Shown: positions 8,177 through 18,566, numbered from the stretch's first letter. The stretch is 64,000 bases of DNA from Acidobacteriaceae bacterium (GCA_019240405.1 JAFAYL010000022.1:1-64000); one strand, 5' to 3'. Numbers and translations: made by a program. The notes: generated by a model not told the origin, from the sequence alone.

Positions 8177-8200
8177 GGTGCGGGCATGCCCGCACCCTAC
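8177..8200 (-). repeat. REP-like palindrome with GTAG head (copy A)
   Basis: Read on the minus strand it begins GTAG and continues into the perfect 20-bp palindrome GGTGCGGGCATGCCCGCACC at 8177-8196. A GTAG tetranucleotide followed by a GC-rich palindrome is the hallmark of REP elements mobilised by RAYT transposases. A RAYT remnant begins about 40 bp away, and a second copy (20 of 24 positions identical) lies at 47196-47219. Confidence 0.7.
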
Positions 8201-8240
8201 CGGTCGTTATCGGTTCCTTCAAGTCAGCGTAAGCAGACAC

Positions 8241-8369
8241 CTTGGACTTCGGATCTGGCAACGCGGCTATTGGGAACGTATCATCCGGAACGAAGATGAG
8301 CTAAACCGCACCCGGATCTACATTGACGAAAATCCGCTGCGCTGGGCACACGATCCTGAATTCCGCTAA
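8241..8369 (+). pseudogene. REP-associated tyrosine transposase (RAYT/Y1_Tnp), C-terminal remnant
   Basis: The plus strand reads IWQRGYWERIIRNEDELNRT and then RIYIDENPLRWAHDPEF before a stop at 8367-8369. The W-Q-R-x-Y-x-E-x-I-I-R-N-E-x-E-L block followed by Y-I-x-x-N-P-x-R-W is the conserved C-terminus of RAYT (TnpA-REP, IS200/IS605-like Y1) transposases. The HUH motif and the catalytic Tyr region upstream are absent, so only about 42 codons remain. Its position next to the REP-like palindrome fits a decayed RAYT/REP unit. Confidence 0.8.
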
Positions 8370-8704
8370 TCGAACATCATCCCTGGATACCAAGCTTTAT
8401 CCGATTGGTTCATCAGAAGAGTAAGCTGACACACGTGATCGCCCCGAAATCGCACCATCTCCGACTTTTCTGATATTGGCGCTTCAGTTGCCGATAAGAA
8501 ACGGCAGAGGCATCTAGCCAAATGAAACACGTCTGATGAATCTCTCAAATTTCTGGATCGCGCGGTTGCCTCTGCTCCTTGCGTGGACGTACCTTTGGCC
8601 GGCCGTAATCCGTATGCTGCAAATGTAAGAGAGTGTCGCTGCGCCGCCGGCCAGCCACAACTGCATTGTTCGCAGCACGCCTCCTCGACTGCTATTCCTG
8701 ACCC
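8370..8704. other. Non-coding gap after the decayed mobile patch
   Basis: 335 bp between the RAYT remnant and the DUF2520 gene. I see no convincing gene, RNA or repeat in it; short open frames on both strands have no recognisable content. Confidence 0.5.
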
Positions 8705-9511
8705 TCAGATCCCCGAGGCCTTCGCCTTGATCATTCGTCGCCGAGCCCAATTCAACTGCTCGGCGACAAGATCCGCAAGCTCGGGGTCGTTCAGGCGCAA
8801 TGCTTCGAGATGCCTCCGTGCGGTGTCGGCAGAACACTCGGCGAGCGGACCGCCCCAACGCACGCGCGCACCCTTCGAAAACTCGCGAAACATGCTCTGA
8901 GCCATCTCATTCAGAAGTTGGGGGAGATGATTTCCTGAAATGCCGCTCGCGCGCAGCGCCTTTCGAGCCGCTAAGAACAAAGGCACAGGCAGCGCGGTCG
9001 AGAGTAACGCCGCCGCAAAGTAAAGTTGCTTCGTATCACGGCGAATCTCGAGAGCGCGGCTCTCGTTCATTTCAATGAACCGTTTGGCCAGCCGTACCGC
9101 GTGGGGCTCTCCTTCAATTACGAACCAGTTGCGCCCGGCCTCAGGAACTTTGACAAGCGTTGCAACCGATGCGCCGCTAGCGCGCAGGACATTGAGAACG
9201 TCCGCCGGGAGCCAGCTTTCGCAGAGTAGAAATGAGAGGCCTTTGAGCGCGAGCTCAGACGCGGCCAGCTCCTCGACGATTCGCGGGACCGCAGCATCGG
9301 GAACTCGAAGAAGAATGAGACCCGCCTGCTCCAGCGATTCGTAATCGCTAACGGGGTAGCCCGCTCGAAGCAGATTCGAAACACGGCGCGCGACGCGCAG
9401 CGCCTTGCACTTGATCGGCCCGAGTGTTTCGGGGATTTTCGGAAGGCGCAGGATGGCGGAACCGGTGGAATTACCTTCGATAATCAGCCCGGCTTGCAAC
9501 TGCCTCCTCAT
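8705..9511 (-). CDS. Rossmann-like/DUF2520 domain protein
   Basis: A 268-residue protein with a poorly conserved Rossmann-like N-terminus (residues about 8-115) and a helical C-terminal DUF2520-like domain (about 130-260). The latter carries the family pattern of L-Y-x-A-A-A-L-L-S at the start of the first helix (here [18 protein letters not shown]), a G-P-L-A turn (RWGGPLAE) and a T-x-R-H-L-E-A-L block. The usual glycine-rich G-x-G-x-x-G is degenerate (GNSTGS), so nucleotide binding is doubtful. The family is related to pyrroline-5-carboxylate and ketopantoate reductases; its reaction is not known. Its first 41 bp overlap the end of uvrB, so the two are translationally coupled. Confidence 0.75.
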   Translation of the reverse strand: MRRQLQAGLIIEGNSTGSAILRLPKIPETLGPIKCKALRVARRVSNLLRAGYPVSDYESLEQAGLILLRVPDAAVPRIVEELAASELALKGLSFLLCESWLPADVLNVLRASGASVATLVKVPEAGRNWFVIEGEPHAVRLAKRFIEMNESRALEIRRDTKQLYFAAALLSTALPVPLFLAARKALRASGISGNHLPQLLNEMAQSMFREFSKGARVRWGGPLAECSADTARRHLEALRLNDPELADLVAEQLNWARRRMIKAKASGI

Positions 9512-11492
9512 AGATACCGCCGGCTTTGAGCGAATTCATTCGGTCGCGGAATTGAGCTGCTTTTTCGAACTCAAATGCCTTGGCTGCCTCGCGCATCTTT
9601 CGTTCCAAATCCACGATCAGGGCGTCGCGCTGCTCGGGCGTCAGCTCTCCGCCGGCCTCGCCTTCGGGCTCCAGTGGCACCGTGACGTAATCCGCCTCGG
9701 CGACCGCGACCAGGCTCATATCGATCGGTTTGACAATCGTCTCCGGAGTGATGTGGTTTGCTTCGTTATATGCTTCTTGCAGCGCCCGCCTGCGCTCCGT
9801 TTCGCGAATCGCTCTTTGCATGCTTTCTGTTAATACGTCGGCAAATAGAATGGCACGCCCGTTCACGTTGCGTGCCGCGCGGCCGATAGTCTGAATCAAA
9901 GACCCCGTTGAGCGCAGAAATCCTTCCTTGTCTGCATCCAGCACAGCTACAAGTGATACTTCGGGCAGATCCAGTCCTTCGCGCAACAGGTTGACTCCGA
10001 TCAGGACATCATATGCCCCGCGCCGCAAATCGCGCAAGATTTTTATTCGATCCAGTGTGCTTACCTCCGAGTGGAGGTAGGCGCATTTCACCCCGACCTC
10101 TGTGTAGTACTCCGCCAGATCCTCGGCCATACGCTTAGTGAGCGTGGTTACAAGAACGCGTTCGTTCCGCTCGCTTCGCAACCGAATCTCGTTCAGCAGA
10201 TCGTCTACTTGCCCGCGGATGGGCCGGATATCGATTTGCGGGTCGACCAGCCCCGTCGGGCGGATAATCTGCTCTACGACAACTCCGGCGGATTTGGTGA
10301 GCTCATAAGGCCCTGGTGTAGCTGAAACGTAGACCACTTGATTCACACGATTTTCGAACTCTTCGAAAGTGAGCGGCCGGTTGTCGCGCGCGCTCGGAAG
10401 ACGAAAGCCGTAGTCCACCAGAATGTTCTTCCGTGACCGGTCGCCGTGAAACATGCCGTGCAACTGCGGAATCGTTTGATGGCTCTCGTCGATAAAGATC
10501 AGCGCATCGTTTGGGAGATAGTCAAGCAGCGTGGGAGGCGCTTCGCCTGGCAGACGCCCCGAAAAATGTCGCGAATAGTTCTCGATTCCGTGGCAGTACC
10601 CGATCTGCTTGATCATTTCCAGATCGAACATCGTGCGCTGGTAGAGCCGCTGCGCCTCGATAAGCTTCCCGTTCGCTTCGAGCTCCTTGTGCCACCATTG
10701 AAGCTCGTTTTCAATGCTGCGCATGGCCTGTTCCCTTGTCGGCACATCCATGACGTAGTGCGTTCTTGGGTAAATCGGCAGGCGCAAATAGGTCTGCTTC
10801 ACCTGCCCGAGGATCGGGTCGATTTGGCTGAGCGATTCAATTTCATCGCCCCAAAATTCAATACGGTAGGCGTTGTCGTCATAGGTCGGGAAAAGCTCGA
10901 CAACATCGCCGCGCACGCGGAATGTGCCCCGGCGGAAATCGTGGTCATTGCGCTCGTAGAGAATGTCGACCAGGCTTTTCAGCAATTCTTTGCGCGTGAT
11001 GTGCTGGCCCTTTTCGAGCATCACCAGCATGCCGTAATATGCCTCGGGCGATCCAAGGCCGTAAATACAGCTCACGCTCGCGACAATCACACAGTCGCGC
11101 CGCTCAAACAGCGAGCGGGTTGCGGAAAGGCGCAGCTTGTCTAGCTCGTCATTGATGGTGGCTTCTTTCTCGATGTAGATGTCGCCAGACGGGATGTAAG
11201 CTTCGGGCTGATAGTAATCGTAGTAGCTGACAAAATATTCGACTGCGTTCTTCGGAAAAAAGCTTTTGAACTCGTGATAGAGTTGCGCGGCGAGCGTTTT
11301 GTTATGCGCCAAAACAAGCGAAGGCTTGTCGAAGGCTTCTATGATCTTTGCCATCGTGAACGTTTTGCCGGAGCCTGTCACGCCCAACAGAACCTGGTGT
11401 TTTTCGCCATCCGCGACGCCCCGAATGAGCTGTTGAATCGCGCCCGCCTGATCGCCGCGCGGCCGGTAATCGATACTTAATTTGAACGGCAC
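9471..11492 (-). CDS. uvrB: Excinuclease ABC subunit B
   Basis: DNA-damage recognition helicase-like subunit of nucleotide excision repair, acting with UvrA and UvrC. The P-loop [13 protein letters not shown] lies near residue 40, followed by the beta-hairpin region [20 protein letters not shown]. Helicase motifs DESHQT and QTIGRAARN are present, and the C-terminal UVR domain ([20 protein letters not shown]) contacts UvrC. The open frame extends upstream to 11591, but the GTG at 11492 gives [15 protein letters not shown], the normal family N-terminus, and 673 residues. It also avoids overlap with the yihY-like gene. Confidence 0.96.
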   Translation of the reverse strand: MPFKLSIDYRPRGDQAGAIQQLIRGVADGEKHQVLLGVTGSGKTFTMAKIIEAFDKPSLVLAHNKTLAAQLYHEFKSFFPKNAVEYFVSYYDYYQPEAYIPSGDIYIEKEATINDELDKLRLSATRSLFERRDCVIVASVSCIYGLGSPEAYYGMLVMLEKGQHITRKELLKSLVDILYERNDHDFRRGTFRVRGDVVELFPTYDDNAYRIEFWGDEIESLSQIDPILGQVKQTYLRLPIYPRTHYVMDVPTREQAMRSIENELQWWHKELEANGKLIEAQRLYQRTMFDLEMIKQIGYCHGIENYSRHFSGRLPGEAPPTLLDYLPNDALIFIDESHQTIPQLHGMFHGDRSRKNILVDYGFRLPSARDNRPLTFEEFENRVNQVVYVSATPGPYELTKSAGVVVEQIIRPTGLVDPQIDIRPIRGQVDDLLNEIRLRSERNERVLVTTLTKRMAEDLAEYYTEVGVKCAYLHSEVSTLDRIKILRDLRRGAYDVLIGVNLLREGLDLPEVSLVAVLDADKEGFLRSTGSLIQTIGRAARNVNGRAILFADVLTESMQRAIRETERRRALQEAYNEANHITPETIVKPIDMSLVAVAEADYVTVPLEPEGEAGGELTPEQRDALIVDLERKMREAAKAFEFEKAAQFRDRMNSLKAGGIYEEAVASRADYRR

Positions 11493-11547
11493 GAAATACT
11501 CAGTATAGGGACTGCGGAAGGGGAGTACGGCGGCCCGATTTATCTGA

Positions 11548-12513
11548 TCAATACAAAGACGGCATCGCCTCAATGCGGTCGCGCTCGGCATTGAATTCGC
11601 AGCCCACTAGCGTGATGCAGGCAGTCAGATATAGCCAGACCAAAAGAATGATCACCGTGCCGAGACTTCCGTAGAAGAAGTTGTAATTGGCGATATGGGC
11701 CACATACCATGCGAACCCGACGGTTGCGGGCAGCCAGAGAACTGTGGCGATGAATGCACCCGGCCAGACCCTGAGAAACCGGGAGGGCGGAGGACCTTTT
11801 ATCGTCGGCGGCTCGGGCACGTAGTTGGGCCCGAAATAGTATAGGAGTCCCGTCACAAACGCAGTCGTACAAAACGCGACGCCATACCGGGCGATTCCCC
11901 ACAACATCAAAACCGGCGTGCTGATCTCGCTTACGCGGGGAGAGCCAATCCAATGAATGAAAGCCGATGCGCCGCGGTCGCCCATGATGATCAGTGACGA
12001 TGCGCCGACCGCCGGAAGGGCTGCGATCAGCACCAAAAGAATCCCCATTCCTCGCTCTTTCAGAAAGGGACGTCCCGTTGGAATCCGGTAAGCGGCTCTG
12101 AAGCCTTCCATCAGGCTCATCATGGCTCCCGAACCGGCCCATAAAGAGACAATCACAGCCACTACGGGCAGCGAGCCCGACGGTCCGCCTTTTTCCCGCA
12201 GCCGGGAAAGGATCAACTCTTCGGTACCCGGCGGCACGACTTGCATAAGGAAGGTCGCAATCACGTGCACCACGGCTTGCGCGCGGACCTGGATCAAAAT
12301 TGATGTCAGTGTAGTGAGTATCGGAAATAGCGACAGTAAAAACGAATATGCAGCGCCCTTTGCGATCCCGAAGCAGTTATCTTCATATGCCGCCACGAAG
12401 GCTCGGCGGAGCAGCCATACCGCTCGAACAAGCGGACTCGGTCCAATGATGACGTTTTCAAATAGCGCCTCGGACGGCGTGGTTTGAGGAGACGTGCTCG
12501 CACTCTCCGCCAT
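11548..12513 (-). CDS. YihY/BrkB family inner membrane protein
   Basis: Polytopic membrane protein with about six hydrophobic helices, once misassigned as ribonuclease BN. The family pattern is clear: [15 protein letters not shown] in the first helix, [20 protein letters not shown], and a last helix block [20 protein letters not shown] chose ATG 12513 ([10 protein letters not shown]) over the longer frame because GGAAAA precedes it at good spacing and it leaves a normal gap to the divergent peptidase gene. Length is then 321 aa. Function of the family is not settled; a transport role is often suggested. Confidence 0.85.
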   Translation of the reverse strand: MAESASTSPQTTPSEALFENVIIGPSPLVRAVWLLRRAFVAAYEDNCFGIAKGAAYSFLLSLFPILTTLTSILIQVRAQAVVHVIATFLMQVVPPGTEELILSRLREKGGPSGSLPVVAVIVSLWAGSGAMMSLMEGFRAAYRIPTGRPFLKERGMGILLVLIAALPAVGASSLIIMGDRGASAFIHWIGSPRVSEISTPVLMLWGIARYGVAFCTTAFVTGLLYYFGPNYVPEPPTIKGPPPSRFLRVWPGAFIATVLWLPATVGFAWYVAHIANYNFFYGSLGTVIILLVWLYLTACITLVGCEFNAERDRIEAMPSLY

Positions 12514-12615
12514 GAGTTTTCCGGCCCTCGACTCACGATAACAGTCAAATCTTCGAAAATGCAAAGAGATTACATTTGGTCTCAGACGGGATAAGCCGCG
12601 ATTGTTCCCGCGGCT

Positions 12616-13635
12616 GTGATTGCTATGCACGTGTTTGAATTAACCCGCCGGCTGATCGACATCGAATCGATTACGCCGAACGAGCGCGAGATCGGCAATT
12701 TTCTCTGGAAACTCCTGTCAGAGATGGCAGATCGCTTCGACGGGAATGCCGAGCGAATGCCCGTTGAATCCGATCGCGACAACATATTCGTTCATTTCGA
12801 TCAGCCCGTTGTGGTTCTCTCAACCCACATGGATACCGTGCCCCCTTTTATTCCTTCATCGCAAGATAACGAGGACATTTGGGGCCGCGGCGCATGCGAC
12901 ACGAAAGGCATTATGGCGGCAATGATTGCGGCTGCTGAGCGGTTGCTTGCCGCGGGTCATCGCCATTTCGGGCTGCTGTTTGTAGTCGGCGAAGAACGCA
13001 ACAGCGCCGGAGCGCTTGTGGCGGCGCAGAATCCGCGCGGCAGCAGGTTTCTCGTAAATGGCGAGCCGACGGAAAACAAACTCGCGCTGGGATCCAAAGG
13101 TGCGCTGCGTTATGAGATCATCGCGCGCGGCCACATGGCGCATTCCGCTTATCCTGAGCTTGGCGAATCTGCCATTGAGAAGCTGCTCGATGCGCTGGAA
13201 CGCATCCGGCGCATTGAATTGCCTGCTGATGACGTTCTCGGACCGAGTACCCTCAATATTGGAACTATCCGCGGAGGCCGGGCGCCCAATGTCATCGCCG
13301 ATCAAGCAATGGCGGAGATTTTCGTCCGCGTGGCAGGAGATATCTCGCGAATCCGGCAAAAAGTCAAAAATGCCGCAGAGCCCGATGTCGCGGCCAAAGA
13401 AGTCTTAATGATTCCTTCAGCCCACCTCCGTGCGCTTGAGGGGTTTGAAACAACTGTGGTGGCGTTCACGACGGACATTCCAGCATTTGGAGGAGCTTGG
13501 GGCGAGCCGTTCCTGATTGGCCCTGGCAGCATTCATGTAGCCCACACGGCCGAGGAGCGGATATCGAAATCGGAGCTGCTGGACTCCGTCGCCTTATACC
13601 AGCGTCTCGTCGAAAGGCTTTCCTCAAGCGCATGA
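12616..13635 (+). CDS. M20 family metallopeptidase, probable succinyl-diaminopimelate desuccinylase
   Basis: Zinc-dependent amidohydrolase of the ArgE/DapE/ACY1 family. Metal-site motifs are present in order: THMDTVPPF (His, Asp), GRGACDTKG (bridging Asp), GEE (catalytic Glu pair) and a late His in SIHVAHTAEE. The dimerisation (lid) domain lies between about residues 165 and 270. It opens the operon M20-asd-lysC-dapB-dapA-dapD, and since dapD makes a succinylated intermediate, DapE is the natural reading. M20 specificity is hard to tell by sequence, so ArgE or LysK-like activity is possible. It starts at GTG 12616 or ATG 12625, and its stop overlaps the asd ATG. Confidence 0.85.
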   Translation: MIAMHVFELTRRLIDIESITPNEREIGNFLWKLLSEMADRFDGNAERMPVESDRDNIFVHFDQPVVVLSTHMDTVPPFIPSSQDNEDIWGRGACDTKGIMAAMIAAAERLLAAGHRHFGLLFVVGEERNSAGALVAAQNPRGSRFLVNGEPTENKLALGSKGALRYEIIARGHMAHSAYPELGESAIEKLLDALERIRRIELPADDVLGPSTLNIGTIRGGRAPNVIADQAMAEIFVRVAGDISRIRQKVKNAAEPDVAAKEVLMIPSAHLRALEGFETTVVAFTTDIPAFGGAWGEPFLIGPGSIHVAHTAEERISKSELLDSVALYQRLVERLSSSA

Positions 13636-14678
13636 AAGAGATTCCAGTAGGCATTCTTGGCGCCACCGGCATGGTCGGCCAGCATTTCATACGTTTTCTC
13701 GAAGGGCACCCCTGGTTTAAGCTCGCGTGGCTTGGAGCAAGCGACCGCTCGGCGGGCAAAAAGCTGAAAGATGCCACGGCTTGGCGTCTGGATGGCGAGA
13801 TGCCCGACAGCGCCGCGGAACTCTTTGTTTTTGAGTCGAAGCCGGACCGGGCGCCGCGTCTCGTATTTTCTGCGATGGATGCTTCCGTTGCGACTGAGAT
13901 CGAACGCGATTTTGCGCGAGCCGGTCACATTGTGGTTTCTAACTCACGCAATCACCGCATGGAACCCGACGTTCCGCTGCTGGTTCCCGAAATCAATCCG
14001 AGCCATCTTTCGCTGATACATCACCAGCAGAAGCATTGCGGGTGGAAGGGCATGATTGTCACGAATCCAAACTGTTCGACCGTGGTGCTGACGATGGCGC
14101 TTGCGCCGCTGTCGCGGTTCGGGATTGAGAAGGTCATCGCGACAACGTTACAGGCCGTCTCGGGAGCCGGCTATCCGGGCGTGGCCTCGATGGACGTGCT
14201 TGCGAATGTGATCCCCTTCATCCCTGGCGAGGAAGAAAAGATGGAACGAGAGACGCAGAAGATTTTGGGCAGCATGTCACAAGGCCGCGTAGTCGCGCTG
14301 AACGCGACAGTGAGCGCGCATTGCAACCGCGTGGCGGTCGCGGATGGGCACATGGTGGCGGCTTCGGTTGGTTTCTCTTCGAAGCCAAGAATCGAGGATA
14401 TGCAGCGCGCCTTTGATGAGTTTCGGGGAATTCCGCAGGAACGCAATTTGCCAAGCGCCCCCGCGCGGCCCATTGTTTATATGCCGCAACAAGATCGTCC
14501 GCAGCCCCGGCGCGATGCCTCCCGGGAGAATGGGATGACCGTATTCGTCGGGCGTGTGCGCGAATGCCCCGTGCTCGATGCGAAATTTGTTGCTTGCGGC
14601 CATAACACGATCCGAGGCGCAGCGGGAGCCGCTGTGTTGAATGCCGAGCTTATGGTCTCGGAAGGTTTCCTCGATTAG
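13632..14678 (+). CDS. asd: Aspartate-semialdehyde dehydrogenase, archaeal-type
   Basis: NADPH-dependent enzyme that reduces aspartyl-4-phosphate to the semialdehyde, the branch point to lysine, threonine and methionine. N-terminal GILGATGMVGQHF is the cofactor loop; the catalytic Cys is C148 in TNPNCSTVVL, and GAGYPGVASMDV follows. The sequence pattern (N-S-R-N-H-R-M-x-x-D-V-P-L-L-V-P-E-x-N) is that of the archaeal/fungal branch of Asd, not the E. coli type. The open frame continues upstream, but ATG 13632 overlaps the M20 stop as ATGA and gives a normal 348-aa enzyme. lysC follows 9 nt later. Confidence 0.95.
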   Translation: MKEIPVGILGATGMVGQHFIRFLEGHPWFKLAWLGASDRSAGKKLKDATAWRLDGEMPDSAAELFVFESKPDRAPRLVFSAMDASVATEIERDFARAGHIVVSNSRNHRMEPDVPLLVPEINPSHLSLIHHQQKHCGWKGMIVTNPNCSTVVLTMALAPLSRFGIEKVIATTLQAVSGAGYPGVASMDVLANVIPFIPGEEEKMERETQKILGSMSQGRVVALNATVSAHCNRVAVADGHMVAASVGFSSKPRIEDMQRAFDEFRGIPQERNLPSAPARPIVYMPQQDRPQPRRDASRENGMTVFVGRVRECPVLDAKFVACGHNTIRGAAGAAVLNAELMVSEGFLD

Positions 14679-14687
14679 GTCAGGCGC

Positions 14688-16055
14688 ATGATCGTGATGA
14701 AGTTCGGCGGCACGTCCGTCGAGTCGCAGGAGGCTGTGGCTCGCGTCGCTTGCATCGTCAAAAAGCACGAGCATCGCCGCCCTGTCGTCGTTGTTTCCGC
14801 TATGGGCCGGACGACGGATAAGCTGCTGGAAGCAGCGGCGGAAGCGGGCGCCGGACGCCGCGAACAGGCGCTGGCGCTCATCGATGAAGTGCGGACGCAT
14901 CATGTGACCCATGGCCTCGCGCTTGCCTGCGCAGGGGCGGCTGAACTCGATCGCTACATCCGGGCCCACTTCGAGTGGCTCGATGAATTGATCAAAGGCT
15001 TATCGGTCGTCGGTGAGCTGTCGCCGCGCAGCATGGACCTGATCGCGAGCGCCGGTGAGCGGCTCTCCAGCTTGATTATTACCTTCGCATTCCGCTCGGC
15101 CGGGATGCAAACCCAACACGTCGATGCGCGCCGAGTCATCGTGACCGATGATCGTTTCACGCAAGCGCAGCCCCTGCTCGAAAACACATACGCTGCCGTG
15201 CAACAAACCGTGCGGCCTGCTGCTGAAAGCGCCGTTGTCGTCATGGGCGGCTTCATCGGAGCGACGCAAAACGGCCAGACGACTACTCTGGGCCGCGGCG
15301 GCTCCGATTACACGGCTTCCATTGTGGGCGCGGGTCTCGGTGCGGAAGAGATCCAGATCTGGACCGACGTGGACGGTATGCTGACCGCCGATCCCCGCCT
15401 CGTACCTGGCGGCCGGCGCGTGAAATGCATTTCATTCGCAGAAGCGGCGGAAATGGCATATTTCGGCGCCAAGGTTTTGCATCCGGCGACGGTGCTTCCC
15501 GCAATTGAAAAAAATATTCCCGTGCTGATTCTCAATTCGCGCCGCCCCGAAGCCCCGGGAACCAGGATCACTTCGCAACCCACGCCGTGCAAGAATCCGG
15601 TGAAATCCATCTCATGCAAGCGAAACATCACCGTAATTAATATTCACTCCACGCGCATGCTGATGGCGCACGGCTTTCTTCGCCGCATCTTTGAGATCTT
15701 TGATCGCTATGACACAAGCGTCGACATGGTCTCAACCTCGGAAGTCAGTGTTTCGCTGACGATTGATGACCGGCAGAATCTCGAGCCCATCTGTGAGCAG
15801 CTACGTCATTTCGCCGAGGTGAGCTTGGAAGAGGCGCAGGCGATTGTGTGTCTCGTCGGGGAAAACATCCGCCACACGCCAGGCATCGCCGGCAGAGCTT
15901 TCCGCGCGCTCCATGACACGAATATCCGAATGATTTCTCAAGGCGCATCGGAATTGAACCTCGGCTTTGCGATTTCGGAGCACGATTTAAAGCCTGCCGC
16001 CGCTGCGCTCCATAAAGAATTCTTTTCGGAAGTCGATCCAGCCGTCTTCGAGTGA
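14688..16055 (+). CDS. lysC: Aspartate kinase
   Basis: Phosphorylates aspartate, the first step of the aspartate family pathway. It begins IVMKFGGTSV with the kinase K-F-G-G-T-S motif, and has the GRGGSDYTAS nucleotide loop and the DVDGMLTADPR block. C-terminal regulatory ACT domains start at about residue 310 (ITVINIHSTRML and later IRMISQGASELNLGF), so feedback control by lysine or threonine is expected. At 455 aa it is a monofunctional, LysC/aspartokinase III-like protein. Its TGA overlaps the GTG of dapB, pointing to translational coupling. Confidence 0.96.
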   Translation: MIVMKFGGTSVESQEAVARVACIVKKHEHRRPVVVVSAMGRTTDKLLEAAAEAGAGRREQALALIDEVRTHHVTHGLALACAGAAELDRYIRAHFEWLDELIKGLSVVGELSPRSMDLIASAGERLSSLIITFAFRSAGMQTQHVDARRVIVTDDRFTQAQPLLENTYAAVQQTVRPAAESAVVVMGGFIGATQNGQTTTLGRGGSDYTASIVGAGLGAEEIQIWTDVDGMLTADPRLVPGGRRVKCISFAEAAEMAYFGAKVLHPATVLPAIEKNIPVLILNSRRPEAPGTRITSQPTPCKNPVKSISCKRNITVINIHSTRMLMAHGFLRRIFEIFDRYDTSVDMVSTSEVSVSLTIDDRQNLEPICEQLRHFAEVSLEEAQAIVCLVGENIRHTPGIAGRAFRALHDTNIRMISQGASELNLGFAISEHDLKPAAAALHKEFFSEVDPAVFE

Positions 16056-16786
16056 CATCCATGAAGAACCTGGGCGGCCTGGCAAAACTCGCAATAGTCG
16101 GTCAAGGCAAAATGGGCCGGCTGATTGAGCAGCTTGCGCCTGAACACGGCTTCGAGGTTGTCTTGCGCCTCAGCTCGAAAAACAATGCGAACGGTAGCGG
16201 AATCACTGCCCACGGATTTCGCGATGTGAACGCTGCCATTGAGTTCACAACGCCAGATGCTACGCCCGCAAACTTGGTGCGTCTTGCCGAAGCCAAAATT
16301 CCCGCCGTCACAGGAACGACCGGCTGGTTCGATCGGTTGGAAGAAGTAAGCAAGACAGTAGAGGCAAACGGCACCGGATTGGTTTGGAGTCCGAATTTCT
16401 CAGCCGGTGTAGCGGTTTTCTGTAGGCTCGCCGCCGCTGCTGCGGACTTTTTGCGCGACCAGGAGGAGTACGGAGCCTGGGCTTGGGAGATTCATCACGA
16501 TACGAAAAAAGACGCTGTGTCCGGAACGCTGCTGCAACTCGTGCGAAGGATGGAGAAGGCCGGCTACTCGCGAAAAATTGATGTGGCCTCGAACCGCGCC
16601 GGCAGGCATCCCGGCACGCACGAGATCGGCTTCGATTCTGCCGCCGACACCATCACACTCCGGCACGTCGCCCGAAATCGAGAAGGTTTTGCGCGCGGTG
16701 CTTTGAAGGCCGCACAATGGATCTTGGACCGCAAAGGCGTCTATACGTTCGAAGACGTCCTTTTCGGTTCAGGCGGGAGCACATGA
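16052..16786 (+). CDS. dapB: 4-hydroxy-tetrahydrodipicolinate reductase
   Basis: Reduces the DapA product to tetrahydrodipicolinate with NAD(P)H. The N-terminal Rossmann motif is AIVGQGKMGRLI. The catalytic/substrate block EIHHDTKKDAVSGT carries the His pair and the Lys of the E-x-H-H-x-x-K-x-D-x-P-S-G-T family signature, with Pro replaced by Val. FTTPDA and TGTTGW are also typical. It starts at GTG 16052 overlapping the lysC stop, or at ATG 16061 three codons later. At 244 aa it is slightly short, as in other DapB of this branch. Confidence 0.94.
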   Translation: MTSMKNLGGLAKLAIVGQGKMGRLIEQLAPEHGFEVVLRLSSKNNANGSGITAHGFRDVNAAIEFTTPDATPANLVRLAEAKIPAVTGTTGWFDRLEEVSKTVEANGTGLVWSPNFSAGVAVFCRLAAAAADFLRDQEEYGAWAWEIHHDTKKDAVSGTLLQLVRRMEKAGYSRKIDVASNRAGRHPGTHEIGFDSAADTITLRHVARNREGFARGALKAAQWILDRKGVYTFEDVLFGSGGST

Positions 16787-16815
16787 TCGATAACGCTCCC
16801 GAAGGAGGGACCAAG

Positions 16816-17706
16816 ATGTTCACCGGTTGCGGAACTGCATTAGTAACCCCATTTCGGGCCGATCAGTCGCTGGACGAGGCCGCGATGCGTTCGCTCGTAA
16901 AGCGGCAGATCGACGCTGGGATCGATTTTCTGGTTCCCTGCGGCACCACCGGCGAGAGTCCGACGCTCACGCGCAGCGAGCATCTTCGGGTTGTCGAGAT
17001 TACTGTCCAGGAAGCTGGCGGGCGTGTTCCTGTGCTCGCGGGCGCCGGAGGCTACAACACGCATGAGGTCATCGAGCTGATAAGCGAGCTAGAGACCATC
17101 GGCCTTTCCGGAATCCTTTCAGTCACCCCGTACTACAACAAACCGACGCAGGAAGGCCTATATCAGCATTTCCGGAGCATTGCAGAATCCACGTCGCTGC
17201 CGGTCATTCTCTACAGCGTTCAATCGCGCACGGCCGTGAATATTGAACCCGCGACGCTCGTACGTCTTTCCGAAATCAGAAACATCATCGGGGTCAAAGA
17301 AGCCTCCGGCAGCATTTCGCAAATGGCCAGCATCCTCGCGCGAGTTCCTGAATCGTTTTTGGTGCTTTCGGGCGACGATGCCATTACCCTACCGCTCATC
17401 GCGCTCGGCGGCCGCGGTGTGGTATCTGTCGTGTCGAACGAAATTCCCGCTGAATTCGGCGAGCTTACCCGCGCGGCCCTGAACGGCGATTTCGTTCGGG
17501 CCCGCGAACTGCAGCGTAAATATCAAGCTTTGATGGAAATCAACTTCATCGAAACAAGTCCCGGACCCGTGAAGTTCGCGATGGCCCGCATGGGACTCCT
17601 CGAGCCGGTATGGCGTCTCCCCATGGTCCCGCCTCAAGCCGCATCCCAACAGAGAATCGAGAACGCGCTGGAAGCGCTCGGATTGCTCGCCGGAGTTCGT
17701 GTTTGA
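16816..17706 (+). CDS. dapA: 4-hydroxy-tetrahydrodipicolinate synthase
   Basis: Condenses pyruvate with aspartate semialdehyde at the entry to lysine/diaminopimelate synthesis. TIM-barrel enzyme; the Schiff-base lysine is K161 in GVKEASGS, the catalytic Tyr lies in [12 protein letters not shown], and the GTTGES block is intact. The open frame extends upstream, but an AAGGAGGG ribosome-binding site at 16802-16809 places the start at ATG 16816 ([13 protein letters not shown]), giving 296 aa. It lies 29 nt after dapB, and its TGA overlaps the TTG start of dapD. Confidence 0.97.
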   Translation: MFTGCGTALVTPFRADQSLDEAAMRSLVKRQIDAGIDFLVPCGTTGESPTLTRSEHLRVVEITVQEAGGRVPVLAGAGGYNTHEVIELISELETIGLSGILSVTPYYNKPTQEGLYQHFRSIAESTSLPVILYSVQSRTAVNIEPATLVRLSEIRNIIGVKEASGSISQMASILARVPESFLVLSGDDAITLPLIALGGRGVVSVVSNEIPAEFGELTRAALNGDFVRARELQRKYQALMEINFIETSPGPVKFAMARMGLLEPVWRLPMVPPQAASQQRIENALEALGLLAGVRV

Positions 17707-18566
17707 GCGATACGCCCGATCTGCTGCGATTGCGGCAGATCATTGAGCATCTCTTCGACGAAAAACCCGTGCATTATTCGGACGAACACCGGCAGCTCTT
17801 TGCAGTATTTCGCGATCTGCTGAATCGGGGCATCGTTCGGGCAGCGCAGCCGGATCCCTCGCAGCCCGGCGGATGGCGCGTCGAGAGCTGGGTCAAGAAA
17901 GGCATTCTGCTAGGTTTTCGGATCGGGCAAACGATCGAGATGTCGGGCTGGGTTGGGCATTCGCAGTTTTTTGATAAATCCACCTATCCGCTGAAACACT
18001 TCACACTTGCCGGAGGTGTGCGCATTGTGCCGGGAGGCTCGAGTATCCGCGATGGATGCTACGTCGGCCGGGGCGTCGTCTGCATGCCGCCGATGTTTAT
18101 CAATGTCGGTGCCTACGTCGATGAGGGTTCGATGATCGATTCTCACGCGCTGGTTGGAAGCTGCGCCCAAATCGGGCGAAATTGTCACATTTCGGCGGCC
18201 GCGCAAATCGGCGGCGTGCTGGAGCCCGTCGGCGCTCTTCCGGTGATCGCTGAAGACGATGTGCTTGTGGGAGGTAATTGCGGGATCTACGAGGGCACGG
18301 TCGTGAAGCGCCGGGCAGTGCTCGGCAGCGGCGTCATTCTGAATCGCTCGACTCCTGTTTACGATTTGGTCCGTGGAACCATACATCGCGCCGAAGCTGA
18401 TGTGCCGCTCATCGTTCCGGAAGACTCCGTTGTGGTTCCTGGCTCGCGAAGCCTGACCTCGAGCCCCGGCAAAGAATGGGGAATCTCGCTTCAAGCGGCT
18501 GTGATCGTGAAGTATCGCGACGCAGGGACTGAAGCCAAAATTCAGTTGGAAGACCTGCTGCGCTGA
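17703..18566 (+). CDS. dapD: Tetrahydrodipicolinate N-succinyltransferase
   Basis: Succinylates tetrahydrodipicolinate using succinyl-CoA. A helical N-terminal domain (residues 1-100) precedes a left-handed beta-helix of hexapeptide repeats (about 105-240), with the family core of [31 protein letters not shown] and [10 protein letters not shown] place the start at TTG 17703 because it overlaps the dapA stop and gives the normal N-terminus and length (287 aa). Together with the M20 gene, asd, lysC, dapB and dapA it covers lysine synthesis except the aminotransferase, DapF and LysA. Confidence 0.94.
   Translation: MSDTPDLLRLRQIIEHLFDEKPVHYSDEHRQLFAVFRDLLNRGIVRAAQPDPSQPGGWRVESWVKKGILLGFRIGQTIEMSGWVGHSQFFDKSTYPLKHFTLAGGVRIVPGGSSIRDGCYVGRGVVCMPPMFINVGAYVDEGSMIDSHALVGSCAQIGRNCHISAAAQIGGVLEPVGALPVIAEDDVLVGGNCGIYEGTVVKRRAVLGSGVILNRSTPVYDLVRGTIHRAEADVPLIVPEDSVVVPGSRSLTSSPGKEWGISLQAAVIVKYRDAGTEAKIQLEDLLR

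Noticed and set aside
11493-11591. N-terminal extension of uvrB
   Set aside because: The extra 33 residues are not UvrB-like, and the GTG at 11492 gives the standard start and length.
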